Made by a program: the position numbers and the translations under genes. A DNA stretch of 64,000 nucleotides from Muribaculaceae bacterium (GTDB lineage Bacteria; Bacteroidota; Bacteroidia; Bacteroidales; Muribaculaceae): assembly GCA_017626045.1 (NCBI GenBank), contig JAGAJP010000056.1, positions 1 to 64,000 on the forward strand. Direction: 5' to 3'. How positions within the stretch are numbered: the stretch's first letter is position 1; each line of letters opens with the position of its first letter. The notes beneath the pieces were generated by a model that was given only the letters and a program-made list of their open reading frames with translations, was not told the origin of the DNA and ran no database searches. Of this stretch, positions 1 through 8,959 are shown piece by piece.

Positions 1-222
1 AAATCCGAATTCACCCACTACGACACATCTACCGGCAGAAGGGAGCCGGTGACGATCGACGGATCGGACCGTATCGACGCCGGATTCGCATTCGGGGGCA
101 ATGTCAGGTTCAGGAGCGTCAGGCTACGCGCTCTCTATCAGTTGGGACTGAACAAGACTATATATGACATCGCGGCTCCCCGCACTTTCGTGCTGTCGCT
201 CTGCTATGACTTCAGACTTTAG
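1..222 (+). CDS. C-terminal end of an outer-membrane beta-barrel protein (partial)
   Basis: The first 73 codons of the window are open and end at TAG (220-222); the gene begins upstream of the window. The visible part alternates polar and hydrophobic residues as in beta strands (GFAFGGNVRF, LRALYQLGL, TFVLSLCYDF) and finishes with an aromatic-rich strand YDFRL, the usual end of a barrel inserted by the BAM complex. It resembles the last strands of PorT-like or OmpA-like small barrels of Bacteroidales, so an outer-membrane location is likely. The family cannot be fixed from this fragment alone. Confidence 0.6.
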   Translation, partial: KSEFTHYDTSTGRREPVTIDGSDRIDAGFAFGGNVRFRSVRLRALYQLGLNKTIYDIAAPRTFVLSLCYDFRL

Positions 223-228
223 ACTTGA

Positions 229-292
229 CTGGGGGCGAGGATTTGTAAATCCTCGCCCCAAGTAAATCCTCGCCCCAAGTAAGCCCTGAAGA
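229..292. repeat. GC-rich palindromic dispersed element, copy 1
   Basis: Just after the barrel gene stop lies a perfect inverted repeat: 13 bases (232-244, GGGGCGAGGATTT) and their complement (247-259) around two bases. The right arm is then repeated directly (263-277). Related copies occur at 1284-1356, 25374-25400 and 39721-39763. It could fold as a terminator-like hairpin, but there is no T tract. Confidence 0.7.
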
Positions 293-370
293 TGTGGGTG
301 CCCGTAATCAGCATCGTCGCCTCATACGACTCTGTAACCAACAGCATCAGCTCTAATTTTCATTAAAAAA

Positions 371-401
371 TTGAATTTATGGGAAAGATTCACTAAATTT
401 G
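371..401 (+). promoter_or_regulatory. Bacteroidota-type promoter
   Basis: TTG at 371-373 and TAAATTTG at 394-401 are 20 bases apart, matching the sigma-ABfr consensus. The promoter lies 31 bases before the small membrane protein gene at 433. Confidence 0.6.
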
Positions 402-432
402 CACTGTCATTCGAAGTCTATAGACTAAGTAT

Positions 433-699
433 ATGAAAAAAGAAGAACTCTTCAAAGGACAATACATACTCAGCGTCATGTTGGTAGTATGCACCATGAT
501 TTTCATCAACATAATATTTAGAGAAAGCGTTCCCTATGTTGCCAAGATAATAGTCGGAATAGCGCAGATTCTTATCAACACATATCTGCTTGTCAGATCT
601 ATTCAGATTAAGGAAAAAGAGTTGGTAAGAATATTTGCCATTGCTTTCATTTTGGATGTGGCTGTTACATTCGGAGGTTTATGTTTTGTTTATAACTGA
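433..699 (+). CDS. Small membrane protein of unknown function
   Basis: An 88-residue protein with three predicted membrane helices, at about residues 10-28, 34-54 and 65-86, a Lys/Glu-rich N-terminus and a charged linker (IQIKEKELVR) between helices 2 and 3. It has its own promoter-like site at 371-401. No family motif is recognised and no function is proposed. The promoter and the AT-rich flanks argue that it is a real gene of its own, not part of an operon. Confidence 0.6.
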   Translation: MKKEELFKGQYILSVMLVVCTMIFINIIFRESVPYVAKIIVGIAQILINTYLLVRSIQIKEKELVRIFAIAFILDVAVTFGGLCFVYN

Positions 700-837
700 G
701 AAAAACGATGTCATAAGCTTCATTCTTTTTGAGAAAAAATGACACGTCAGTCTTTTGTCTAACATATCGTAAAATTCAAATACAAAGCCTTTAATAAATC
801 GTAACCACATAAAAAAGAGAACAACCCCTATTCATAT

Positions 838-1281
838 GTGCAAGAAAAGCATGAAATTTTTAAACTACCCCAATTGATGGAAGAAACCACTAACATTAAA
901 TACAATAGGCAGTACGGGCGGATGTGTGTCATATCCGCCTGTGCAGCTATGCTTTTTATATCAAGTTTTTATACACAGACGGAATATCCTGACTATTATG
1001 TGAATATGGCGTTTCTCTGTGTGGTGACGTTCGAACTGATATATGGAGGAATCCTGGTCGGGAAAAACAAGGGATTCCTGAGTTATTCGACCGACAGGTC
1101 AAACAAGGACAGAGTAGTCGGAGGCGTTTTTGCGATTGTCTCGGTATTGCTTATCGGAGCAAGCTTCATCATTCATGGATGTGCGGCATATATCATACAG
1201 AATATCCTGTATGTTTCCGCCCTTGTGGTGTTGCCGGTCGGTCTTGTGGCTGTCCACCTCCGAAGTCGTGATGTCGTCTAA
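838..1281 (+). CDS. Four-helix membrane protein of unknown function
   Basis: The open frame begins at GTG 838; the first in-frame ATG is at 877, and either could be the start (147 or 134 residues). After a polar N-terminus there are four hydrophobic stretches, near residues 29-45, 52-72, 97-118 and 119-140 of the long form. The layout resembles the preceding small protein (short, hydrophobic, without catalytic motifs), but no sequence similarity is obvious. Stop TAA at 1279-1281 is followed within three bases by a GC-rich palindromic repeat. Confidence 0.55.
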   Translation: MQEKHEIFKLPQLMEETTNIKYNRQYGRMCVISACAAMLFISSFYTQTEYPDYYVNMAFLCVVTFELIYGGILVGKNKGFLSYSTDRSNKDRVVGGVFAIVSVLLIGASFIIHGCAAYIIQNILYVSALVVLPVGLVAVHLRSRDVV

Positions 1282-1283
1282 GC

Positions 1284-1356
1284 TGGGGGGCGAGGATTTA
1301 CAGGGGGCGAGGATTTACACTTGCTTTAGCTTGACCGAAGGTAAATCCTCGTGCTG
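1284..1356. repeat. GC-rich palindromic dispersed element, copy 2
   Basis: Two direct copies of GGGGCGAGGATTTACA (from 1288 and from 1303) are followed by the inverted arm GTAAATCCTCG (about 1341-1351). The element directly follows the stop codon of the membrane protein gene, as copy 1 follows the barrel gene. Confidence 0.65.
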
Positions 1357-1494
1357 AATCTGCTGTTGTTGCAAATAGTAATGTTTCGTTGAAATGTGAA
1401 CAATTTTTAACTTCAAAGGTTGTAATTTGTAAACGTAAAGTTTGTATAAATAACTTCTAAATCTAAAATTTTTATCCTCTAAAAATAATTAAAT

Positions 1495-2085
1495 ATGAAG
1501 ATCAGAAGACTTATGGCAATCGCATTGTGCGCGGTTGCTGCTACGGGAATATCGATGGCTCAGGGTCTGTCGGAGGCTTTCAAAGGCAATGACGAGATGA
1601 CGCGGCTCTTCGTTAATCCGCTTGGAATTGACAACGTGACAGGACTGGACGACGCTAAGCCAGTCGAGGCAATCGCCAAGAAGAAGGGTCTGAAATGCGA
1701 GGTGTCAAACTGGGGAGAGATTGGACAGATGGCGAAAATCTCCAGTCCCGGCATCGCCATCGGCGGTGTGAAGATTGCCGACCTATACATCCTGACAGGA
1801 AAGAACGCCGGCTCAATAGTGTATAAGTCCGAGCCTTCCGACAAATATATGGATATGGTGAGCAATCTTGACAAGTCGCTCGCCGGTTTTCAGAAATTTT
1901 CCGAAAACGATGCGGACTCCTCTGCAAACTTCAACATGTATATGGTCGACAGCAACTATGGCATAGCGGTATGCAGCGTTGACTCTAAAAAGACCGCTTT
2001 TGCCTACTTGATCGACATCAAGGATCTTCAGGGATTCATGAAGATGGGCATGACGCTCATGAACACTGTTTCCGACAAACAGTAG
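1495..2085 (+). CDS. Exported protein of unknown function
   Basis: A 196-residue protein with a clear Sec signal peptide (basic start MKIRR, hydrophobic core, cleavage after SMAQ near residue 23). The mature part is soluble, mixed alpha/beta and acidic, with an Asp/Lys-rich middle and a hydrophobic end (FMKMGMTLMNTV). It is probably periplasmic or surface-exposed. It resembles small DUF proteins common in Bacteroidales, but I cannot name the family. It stands alone, followed at 2134-2173 by a strong hairpin. Confidence 0.65.
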   Translation: MKIRRLMAIALCAVAATGISMAQGLSEAFKGNDEMTRLFVNPLGIDNVTGLDDAKPVEAIAKKKGLKCEVSNWGEIGQMAKISSPGIAIGGVKIADLYILTGKNAGSIVYKSEPSDKYMDMVSNLDKSLAGFQKFSENDADSSANFNMYMVDSNYGIAVCSVDSKKTAFAYLIDIKDLQGFMKMGMTLMNTVSDKQ

Positions 2086-2133
2086 ACTTCACGCTGCCCT
2101 TCCGGACACTTTTATAACACGTGACTTAATCTG

Positions 2134-2173
2134 TACTGCGCTCCAAAACCACACATGGCTTTGGAGCGCAGTA
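2134..2173. repeat. Perfect 14-bp inverted repeat (hairpin)
   Basis: TACTGCGCTCCAAA (2134-2147) and its exact complement (2160-2173) flank a 12-base loop, 49 bases after the exported protein gene. No T tract follows on either strand, so it is a weak terminator candidate; RNA protection is another possibility. Confidence 0.5.
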
Positions 2174-2269
2174 TGCATAATCATTTGTCGAAAAGGAGAC
2201 TTATGTTCGTGGATAATTTGACCTGACATAATGTTGAGCCAAAAAAATCAGTAAAAATCCGTTTTTTAG

Positions 2270-2301
2270 TTTGCTTTGTCGGATTTTTATTGCTAAATTT
2301 G
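2270..2301 (+). promoter_or_regulatory. Bacteroidota-type promoter of sufE
   Basis: TTTG at 2270-2273 and TAAATTTG at 2294-2301 with a 20-base spacer match the consensus exactly. The expected transcript starts near 2307 and has a leader of about 60 nt before sufE. Confidence 0.75.
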
Positions 2302-2365
2302 CGTCTTACAGGGATGCCTTGTGGCGGATACTGTAGGAGGGGGATAGTCTAAAATTGTATTTGAC

Positions 2366-2794
2366 ATGACTATAAATGAAGTTCAAGACGAGATAATCGA
2401 CGAGATGTCGGGAATGGACGACTGGCTCGACAGATATGCATATATCATCGACCTGGGCAATACACTGCAGCCAATCCCCGAACCCCTAAAGACTCCGGCA
2501 AACCTTATCGAGGGTTGCCAGAGCCGCGTTTGGATCGATGCAAAACTCGGCGACGACGGCAGAATACATTTCGAGGCCGATTCCGACGCCCTTATCGTGA
2601 AAGGAATTGTGGCACTCCTCATGAGGGTGCTCAATGACCGCACACCAGACGAAATCCTTTCCGCCGACCTTTACTTCATCGACAGAATAGGGCTGCGTGA
2701 ACATCTGTCGCCCACGCGGAGCAACGGCCTCGTGGCAATGGTCAGACAGATTCACAACTATGCCACGGCGTTTAAGTTAATGCATAATTCATAA
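2366..2794 (+). CDS. sufE: SufE-like sulfur acceptor for Fe-S cluster assembly
   Basis: A SufE-family protein of 142 residues, the usual length. SufE takes persulfide sulfur from the cysteine desulfurase SufS and passes it to the SufBCD scaffold. The sulfur-accepting Cys is residue 51 in the family motif EGCQSRVW; the C-terminal half carries the conserved LIVKGIVALL and RxNGLVAMVRQI segments. The other suf genes are not nearby. The last codons (HNS and stop) lie in an AT-rich dispersed repeat (2779-2805), so the extreme C-terminus may have been altered by that repeat. Confidence 0.9.
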   Translation: MTINEVQDEIIDEMSGMDDWLDRYAYIIDLGNTLQPIPEPLKTPANLIEGCQSRVWIDAKLGDDGRIHFEADSDALIVKGIVALLMRVLNDRTPDEILSADLYFIDRIGLREHLSPTRSNGLVAMVRQIHNYATAFKLMHNS

Positions 2795-2836
2795 TGCATA
2801 ATTATCTTTGCTTTGGCTATTCTTAATGCATAATTA
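2779..2836. repeat. AT-rich dispersed repeat (ATGCATAATTCATA family)
   Basis: TAATGCATAATTCATAATGC and a second TTAATGCATAATTAAT form a palindrome-rich cluster at the end of sufE. Similar clusters lie at 25764-25796 behind gyrB and 39677-39716 behind the S41 protease gene. The copy includes a TAnnTTTG-like site (TATCTTTG, 2803-2810) that could serve the next gene. Confidence 0.65.
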
Positions 2837-2863
2837 ATATCCACAATAATTCCATCATCTGTT

Positions 2864-4408
2864 ATGTTCAAGGACCAACCCAAGGGATTGATTCCCGCAG
2901 CGTTGAGCAACATGGGCGAGCGATTCGGCTACTATATCATGAATGCCGTGCTCGTACTGTTCCTTTGCTCCAAGTTCGGACTCTCCGAAGAGACCAGTAC
3001 CATTATCTATTCCTGCTTCTATGCGGGCATCTATGTGCTCAGCCTTGTGGGTGGCCTTATCGCCGACAAGACGCAGAACTACAAGGGCACCATCATCTGG
3101 GGCCTGATTGTGATGACGCTCGGATATGTGGTGTTGGCAGTGCCAATCCTCGCCACCGCAGACAACACCGTGTGGCTCCTCACCCTCACATGTGCGGCTC
3201 TCTTCCTGATAGCTTTCGGCAACGGTCTTTTCAAAGGCAACCTGCAGGCTATCGTCGGTCAGCTTTACGACAATCCGCGCTATGCCTCGAAACGAGACTC
3301 CGGATTCCAGATTTTCTATGTGTTCATCAACATCGGCGGCCTTATCGCTCCGTTTGTTGCCCCCATGCTCCGCTCATGGTGGCTCGGATTCAACGGCATG
3401 TCTTACGACGCCTCTTTCCCTGAAATGGCACATCAGGTGCTGAGCGTGACCGACTCCATGAACATGGAGAATGTAAACAACCTCTACACCCTGGTGAGCG
3501 CACACGCTGCGACAGTAGGCGCGAGCGCCATCAGCTCGATGCAGGACCTTCAGGCATTCTGCACCAGTTATCTCGACGTCTTCAACACCGGTATCCACTA
3601 CTCGTTCATTGCCTCCGTGGCAGCGATGTTCATCTCGCTGATAATCTTCCTGCTTACCAAGAAGGGGCTTCCTACTCCCGCGCGCAAGGAAAAAGTGGAG
3701 TCAGTGCAATATACTCCCGAGGAGAAGAAGGCAATGGCAAAAGAAATCAAGCAGCGCCTCACCGCCCTCTTCGCTGTGCTCGGCATCGCGATATTCTTCT
3801 GGTTCTCATTCCACCAGAACGGCACCTCCATGTCGCTCTTCGCCCGTGACTTCGTGGACACCTCCTCCATCGCCCCTGAGATATGGCAGGCGGTAAACCC
3901 CTTCTTTGTAATTGTGCTCACCCCCATCATCATGATGCTGTTCTCATCACTCAGCCGCAGGGGAAAGGAAATCTCCACCCCCAAGAAGATCGCATACGGC
4001 ATGGGACTCGCAGGAGTGGCTTATCTCTTCATGACCATCTACTCGCTGGTGATGAACTATCCTTCCGGCACTGATTTCCGCGCACTTATCACCGCCGGCG
4101 AGGCTGTGGTGAAGTCAGGTCCGTGGGTGCTTATCCTTTACTATTTCTTTATGACCGTGGCGGAACTCTTCATCTCGCCTCTCGGCCTCTCATTCGTGTC
4201 GAAAGTGGCGCCCAAGCATCTCCAGGGCCTCTGCCAGGGTCTCTGGCTCGGAGCTACGGCTGTCGGTAACCTCCTTCTCTGGATCGGCCCGCTCATCTAT
4301 AACTCCTGCCCGATCTGGGTGGCATGGGCAGTCTTCCTCTCTGTCTGCGTCGTTTCGATGGGAGTCATGTTCGCTATGGTGGGATGGCTCGAGAAAGTCA
4401 CCAAATAA
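2864..4408 (+). CDS. POT-family proton-dependent peptide transporter
   Basis: A 514-residue inner-membrane carrier of the POT (PTR2) family, which imports di- and tripeptides with protons. The N-terminal signature ERFGYY (residues 19-24) matches the proton-coupling ExxERFxYY motif, and NGLFKGNLQ in helix 4 also fits the family. About 12-14 membrane helices can be drawn, with a long extramembrane insert near residues 175-245. A Na+-coupled transporter follows 18 bases later, so both may be one transcript for peptide and amino-acid uptake. Substrate range cannot be read from sequence. Confidence 0.9.
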   Translation: MFKDQPKGLIPAALSNMGERFGYYIMNAVLVLFLCSKFGLSEETSTIIYSCFYAGIYVLSLVGGLIADKTQNYKGTIIWGLIVMTLGYVVLAVPILATADNTVWLLTLTCAALFLIAFGNGLFKGNLQAIVGQLYDNPRYASKRDSGFQIFYVFINIGGLIAPFVAPMLRSWWLGFNGMSYDASFPEMAHQVLSVTDSMNMENVNNLYTLVSAHAATVGASAISSMQDLQAFCTSYLDVFNTGIHYSFIASVAAMFISLIIFLLTKKGLPTPARKEKVESVQYTPEEKKAMAKEIKQRLTALFAVLGIAIFFWFSFHQNGTSMSLFARDFVDTSSIAPEIWQAVNPFFVIVLTPIIMMLFSSLSRRGKEISTPKKIAYGMGLAGVAYLFMTIYSLVMNYPSGTDFRALITAGEAVVKSGPWVLILYYFFMTVAELFISPLGLSFVSKVAPKHLQGLCQGLWLGATAVGNLLLWIGPLIYNSCPIWVAWAVFLSVCVVSMGVMFAMVGWLEKVTK

Positions 4409-4426
4409 AGTCTTTTCTGAAATCCT

Positions 4427-5791
4427 ATGGCTGAAAACTCAGAATTCAAAAGCAAGATAGGACTAATAGCAGCCACTGTCGGCAGTGCGGTCGGGCTGGG
4501 AAACGTGTGGCGTTTCCCTGCCGAGACGCAGGCCAACGGTGGCGCCGCTTTCCTCCTGGTATATGTGGTGTGCGTGCTGCTGTTCGGAATACCGGTGATG
4601 CTCGGCGAGTTCGCTATCGGCAGAGCCGGACGTAGCGACGCCATAGAGAGTTACAGAAAACTGAGCCCCGGCACCGGATGGTGGATTTCCGGATTTCTCG
4701 GAATCCTCTGCGCATACCTTATCCTCACCTTCTATATGGTGGTGTCGGGATGGACTCTCGAGTATCTCTTTCAGTCGCTTACCGGAGAGCTATACGCTCC
4801 GATCGCGGGGGTAGCCGAAGGCAGCAACCTCCAGTTTTCCGACAGGATGCAGGAGTATATCGGCAGCGTCTGGCCCCCGATGATATGGACATGGATCACC
4901 ATCATCATCTGCGGCGCCGTGCTGTGCATGGGAGTGCAGAAGGGAATAGAGAGGGCGAGCAACATCCTTATGCCTCTGCTCTTCGTGATTCTCGTCATAC
5001 TCTGTATTACGGCGATGACCCTGCCGAAGGCAGCCGAGGGACTTGAATATTTCTTTTCCCCCGACTTCTCCAAGATTACGCCCGAAGTATGGGTCAGCGC
5101 TCTCGGCCAGTCGTTTTTCTCCCTCTCGCTCGGCATGGGAACTCTCATCACCTACGGAAGTTATTTCAAGAAAGACACCAACCTCACCAACACCGCAGTC
5201 ACTGTGTCGCTTCTCGACATGTTCGTGGCGATTCTGGTAGGCGTCATAATATTCCCCGGCGTCATGTCGTTCGGACTCGAGGACGAGAATTTCGGCGGAT
5301 CGTCGCTGGTATTCGTCACGTTCCCCGAAATCTTTAACATGATGTGGTGTCCGAGGCTCTGGTCCACGCTTTTCTTCATACTTCTGGCTGTGGCTGCGCT
5401 CACCAGCAGCATCTCCATCTCCGAGGTGTCGATAGCTTATTTCTGCGGGCATTTCAAGATGAAGAGAACCACCGCCACATGGCTGGTGCTCGCGCCCCTC
5501 ATGGTACTCAGCTCAGTCTCGTCGCTCAGCAACGGCATCCTCTCTGACTGGAAAATCTTCGGTTATACATTCTTCGATGCCTGCGACCAGTTCACAGCCA
5601 ATCTTCTCATGCCTCTCGGGGCGCTGATCATGTCGGTCTATATCGGATGGTTCGCTCCCAAGCACATGATGATGGACCAGCTCACCAATGGCGGCACGTT
5701 GCGAAACCGTTTCGCGCGCCCTGTCATCTTCCTGCTCAAGTGGGTGACTCCGATTCTGATCACCGTCATTCTGGTGACATCTTTATTCTGA
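4427..5791 (+). CDS. Sodium-dependent transporter (NSS/SNF family)
   Basis: A 454-residue inner-membrane symporter of the neurotransmitter:sodium symporter family (LeuT, TnaT and relatives). The family start is plain: GSAVGLGNVWRFP near residues 18-30, whose backbone and side chains bind Na+ and amino acid in LeuT, followed by GIPVMLGEFAIGR. About 11-12 helices are expected, the shorter bacterial form. It follows the POT gene by 18 bases and ends in front of a GC-rich hairpin (5798-5829). The substrate is probably an amino acid. Confidence 0.88.
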   Translation: MAENSEFKSKIGLIAATVGSAVGLGNVWRFPAETQANGGAAFLLVYVVCVLLFGIPVMLGEFAIGRAGRSDAIESYRKLSPGTGWWISGFLGILCAYLILTFYMVVSGWTLEYLFQSLTGELYAPIAGVAEGSNLQFSDRMQEYIGSVWPPMIWTWITIIICGAVLCMGVQKGIERASNILMPLLFVILVILCITAMTLPKAAEGLEYFFSPDFSKITPEVWVSALGQSFFSLSLGMGTLITYGSYFKKDTNLTNTAVTVSLLDMFVAILVGVIIFPGVMSFGLEDENFGGSSLVFVTFPEIFNMMWCPRLWSTLFFILLAVAALTSSISISEVSIAYFCGHFKMKRTTATWLVLAPLMVLSSVSSLSNGILSDWKIFGYTFFDACDQFTANLLMPLGALIMSVYIGWFAPKHMMMDQLTNGGTLRNRFARPVIFLLKWVTPILITVILVTSLF

Positions 5792-5797
5792 ATCTTC

Positions 5798-5829
5798 CGC
5801 CGCCGGAATGCTTTCGCTTTCCGGCGGCG
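5798..5829 (+). terminator. GC-rich hairpin after the NSS transporter
   Basis: CGCCGCCGGAA (5798-5808) pairs perfectly with 5819-5829 around a 10-base loop. It stands 6 bases after the transporter stop and contains the first possible ATG of murF-alr (5808), which argues against that start. There is no T tract, so termination is uncertain. Confidence 0.45.
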
Positions 5830-5879
5830 ATATCAAATCTATCGGTATGAATGGGCGGCCCGTTGCCGCTTGTATGTCT

Positions 5880-8300
5880 ATGATTACATGTCTTAAGGAT
5901 ATTGCGCGGCTTACCGGCGCGACGTTTTACGGCGCCGACCGCGAAATAGAAATTCTTCTCACCGACTCGCGGAGCCTTTCCAACCCCGGGAAGTCGCTTT
6001 TTTTTGCAATTCGCGGACCCCGCAACGACGGTCACCGCTACATATCTGACCTCTATGCCAAGGGTGTGAGGGCGTTTGTAGCAGACAGTCTGCCGGAGGA
6101 TGCCGGAAAAATGCCTGAAGCCTCATGGCTGGTGGTTTCCGACACTCTTGAGGCTCTTCAGGCAGCAGGAGCCATGGGGCGCCGCAATGCCTCGTCGATT
6201 GTGGCGATCACTGGCTCAAGAGGCAAGACTACCCTGAAGGAGTGGCTTTTCCAGATACTGTCGCCTTTTCGCAACGTAAGCCGTTCGCCGAGAAGTTTCA
6301 ATTCCCGCATCGGTGTGCCACTCAGCCTATGGGGCATCCGTCCGGGCAGCGATGTGGCTATTATAGAGGCAGGGATTTCGGCAACGGGCGAGATGGAGCC
6401 TCTTTCCCGGTGTATCATGCCCGACACGGTAGTCATCACCAATGTCGGCGACGCCCATGCCCAGGGCTTTCCGTCGATTGCCGACAAGGTGCGCGAGAAG
6501 GTCTCGCTCGCCGCGGGAGATTCCGTAAGACGTGTGATCTATTGTGCCGATGACAAAGATATAGACCGCGAGGTCAGGCTCCGCTGCGCGGGAAAGCAGT
6601 TGATAGGGTGGCACAGGGCAGACCTGCCGGAGAATCCTTTCGGCGCGGAGTTCTGCAAAACAGAGGTGACAGAGGCTGATATGGAGAACGCGGGGCATGC
6701 CATGGCGCTTGCCTCCGCACTCGGTCTCAGTGACACCGACGTAGCTGCCGCCATGAAGTCGCTCCACCGCATCGGCACGCGGCTAAATGTGAGCGAAGGC
6801 GTCAACAACTGTCTTGTCATTTATGACTCATATACTTCCGACCAGTCATCGCTTGAGCCGGCTCTCGACTTCATGAAGAGGAGGCTCGCACCGGGTAGTC
6901 GCGAGACGCTTGTGGTCAGCGACCTGCTTCACGAGGCGGATTCGCCGGAGGAGGCTTTCGCCACAATGGCGCAGACGCTGCGCAATGCAGGTGTGAAACG
7001 GCTGCTGGCTGTAGGCAAGGGGATGCGTTCCGCCGCCGCTGTGCTTGAAAAGGCGGTGGAGGAGGCTTCATTTTTCGATTCCACCGACGAACTGCTTGCC
7101 AATTTATCTACCTCTGACTTCTGCAACGAGACAATTCTTATAAAAGGAGCCCCCGGATTCGGATTCGACAGAGTGTCGGAACTTCTCGAGGCCCGGACCC
7201 ACGAGACTGTGCTTGAGGTCAATCTCGACGCATTGGTACGGAACTACAATTATTTCAGGGAAAAACTGCCCTCCGGAGTCGGAATCGTGGCTATGGTGAA
7301 GGCGTCGGGTTACGGCGCCGGCAGCTATGAGGTGGCTCGCACCCTTCAGGACTGTGGCGCGGCATATCTTGCCGTGGCTGTTCTCGACGAAGGCATAGAC
7401 CTGCGGAAAAGGGGAATCACGATGCCTATTATGGTCATGAACCCCAAGGTTGTCAATTACCGACAGATGTTTGAATACCGTCTTGAGCCGGAAGTCTTCT
7501 CACTGCCAATGCTGCTCGATGTGGTGAAGGCGGCGCGGAAATACGGCGAGCGACAGTATCCCATCCACATCAAGCTTGACACCGGAATGCACCGGACAGG
7601 ATTTGTGGAAGAGGAACTCCCCGAACTCATGCAGGTGCTTGACGACACCGACGCCGTGAGGATAGAGTCGGCGTTCAGCCATCTCGCCACTGCCGACTGT
7701 CTCGACATGGATGACTTCACCTGCCTCCAGCTTGAACGCTTCGACCGATACACGAATTATATGCTCTCGAGGTCGTCGCGTCCTTTCCTGCGGCATGTGC
7801 TTAACTCCGCCGGCATCCTCCGCTTTCCCGAGCACCACTATGACATGGCTCGTCTGGGAATCGGACTGTATGGCGTGAATACCCTTCCTCCCGACATCGA
7901 GCAGCCTCTCTCTGTGGTGAGCACGCTGAGAACCGTAATCGTCGCCATACGCGACTGGAAGAAAGGGGAGAGCATCGGCTACGGCAGGCGCACAGTGCTT
8001 GAGCGCGACTCCAGGATAGCGACCATCCCCATCGGTTATGCCGACGGCATGAACAGACATTTCGGCAGGGGAAACATTTCTGTCCGGGTCAACGGCTGCG
8101 AGGCTCCCACTTCCGGCAACATCTGCATGGATGCATGCATGATCGATGTGACAGGCATCGACTGCAAGGTGGGTGATTCAGTGGAGATTTTCGGATCTTC
8201 GGCGTCAATCTACCGTCTCTCCGACCTCCTCGACACTATCCCCTACGAAATCCTCACCTCCGTCTCCCCCCGCGTCAAGAGAGTCTACTACAGGGAGTAG
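5880..8300 (+). CDS. murF-alr: Fused MurF ligase / alanine racemase
   Basis: A two-enzyme cell-wall protein (806 residues from ATG 5880). The N-terminal half is MurF, which adds D-Ala-D-Ala to the UDP-MurNAc-tripeptide with ATP; the P-loop TGSRGKTT is at residues 111-118. The second half, from about residue 440, is a PLP-dependent alanine racemase: the PLP lysine is 474 in [10 protein letters not shown], and the Tyr-containing SIGYGRR segment and GYADG follow. The fusion is known in Bacteroidota and couples D-Ala supply to its use. The frame is open from ATG 5808, but that lies in the hairpin at 5798-5829; ATG 5880 ([13 protein letters not shown]) fits the family start better. Confidence 0.92.
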   Translation: MITCLKDIARLTGATFYGADREIEILLTDSRSLSNPGKSLFFAIRGPRNDGHRYISDLYAKGVRAFVADSLPEDAGKMPEASWLVVSDTLEALQAAGAMGRRNASSIVAITGSRGKTTLKEWLFQILSPFRNVSRSPRSFNSRIGVPLSLWGIRPGSDVAIIEAGISATGEMEPLSRCIMPDTVVITNVGDAHAQGFPSIADKVREKVSLAAGDSVRRVIYCADDKDIDREVRLRCAGKQLIGWHRADLPENPFGAEFCKTEVTEADMENAGHAMALASALGLSDTDVAAAMKSLHRIGTRLNVSEGVNNCLVIYDSYTSDQSSLEPALDFMKRRLAPGSRETLVVSDLLHEADSPEEAFATMAQTLRNAGVKRLLAVGKGMRSAAAVLEKAVEEASFFDSTDELLANLSTSDFCNETILIKGAPGFGFDRVSELLEARTHETVLEVNLDALVRNYNYFREKLPSGVGIVAMVKASGYGAGSYEVARTLQDCGAAYLAVAVLDEGIDLRKRGITMPIMVMNPKVVNYRQMFEYRLEPEVFSLPMLLDVVKAARKYGERQYPIHIKLDTGMHRTGFVEEELPELMQVLDDTDAVRIESAFSHLATADCLDMDDFTCLQLERFDRYTNYMLSRSSRPFLRHVLNSAGILRFPEHHYDMARLGIGLYGVNTLPPDIEQPLSVVSTLRTVIVAIRDWKKGESIGYGRRTVLERDSRIATIPIGYADGMNRHFGRGNISVRVNGCEAPTSGNICMDACMIDVTGIDCKVGDSVEIFGSSASIYRLSDLLDTIPYEILTSVSPRVKRVYYRE

Positions 8301-8945
8301 TATCCTTCCGTCTGCCATTTCGATTACCCTGTCGGCTATCGCGGCGAGCGATGAGTCGTGGGTCACTATCACTATGGTCTGCCCGAGCCGGTCGCGAAGG
8401 TCGCGGAAGATACCTTCTATCTCGCGTCTGTTTGACGAGTCGAGGCTCCCCGTGGGCTCATCGGCGAATATGATTTCGGGGTCGTTGACCAAGGCGCGCG
8501 CAATAGCCGTGCGCTGACGCTCGCCGCCGCTCATTTCCGCCGGCTTGTGGTGGAGACGCTCTCCAAGTCCGAGTTGCTCAAGGAGTTCTGCCGCCCTCTT
8601 CATGGCTTTCCCTTTCGACATGCCTCCAATCATTGCAGGAAGCGCCACGTTTTCCTGGGCGGTGAATTCCGGAAGCAGTTGGTGAAACTGAAACACGAAC
8701 CCCATGTTGCGGTTGCGGAACTCCGACAGTTTTTTGTCTTTCATCCCTATGAGCTCGGTGCCGTTGAAACTGACGCTCCCCCTGTCAGGCGCCTCGAGGG
8801 TGCCCGCTATCTGGAGCAGGGTCGTCTTGCCTGCTCCCGAGGGGCCTATTATCGCCACTATCTCTCCCTTCCCTATCGTGAGGCTTATGTCTTTCAATAC
8901 CTCAAGATTTCCGAATGATTTGTATATATTGCTGATTTTAAGCAT
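8205..8945 (-). CDS. lolD: LolD-like ABC transporter ATPase
   Basis: A 246-residue ABC ATPase of the LolD/MacB type, which powers release of outer-membrane lipoproteins to LolA or related export. Walker A GPSGAGKT is at 34-41, signature MSGGERQR at 138-145, Walker B EIIFADEP at 157-164, then the H-loop THD. The start ATG at 8945 lies 14 bases after rsmF on the same strand. The frame is open further upstream, but that part is antisense to rsmF-coding frames and looks spurious. The C-terminus (217-246) is an unusual acidic tail, and its 96 bases overlap the 3' end of murF-alr. Confidence 0.87.
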   Translation of the reverse strand: MLKISNIYKSFGNLEVLKDISLTIGKGEIVAIIGPSGAGKTTLLQIAGTLEAPDRGSVSFNGTELIGMKDKKLSEFRNRNMGFVFQFHQLLPEFTAQENVALPAMIGGMSKGKAMKRAAELLEQLGLGERLHHKPAEMSGGERQRTAIARALVNDPEIIFADEPTGSLDSSNRREIEGIFRDLRDRLGQTIVIVTHDSSLAAIADRVIEMADGRILLPVVDSLDAGGDGGEDFVGDSVEEVGETVD

Positions 8946-8959
8946 GTCTATATGAAATT

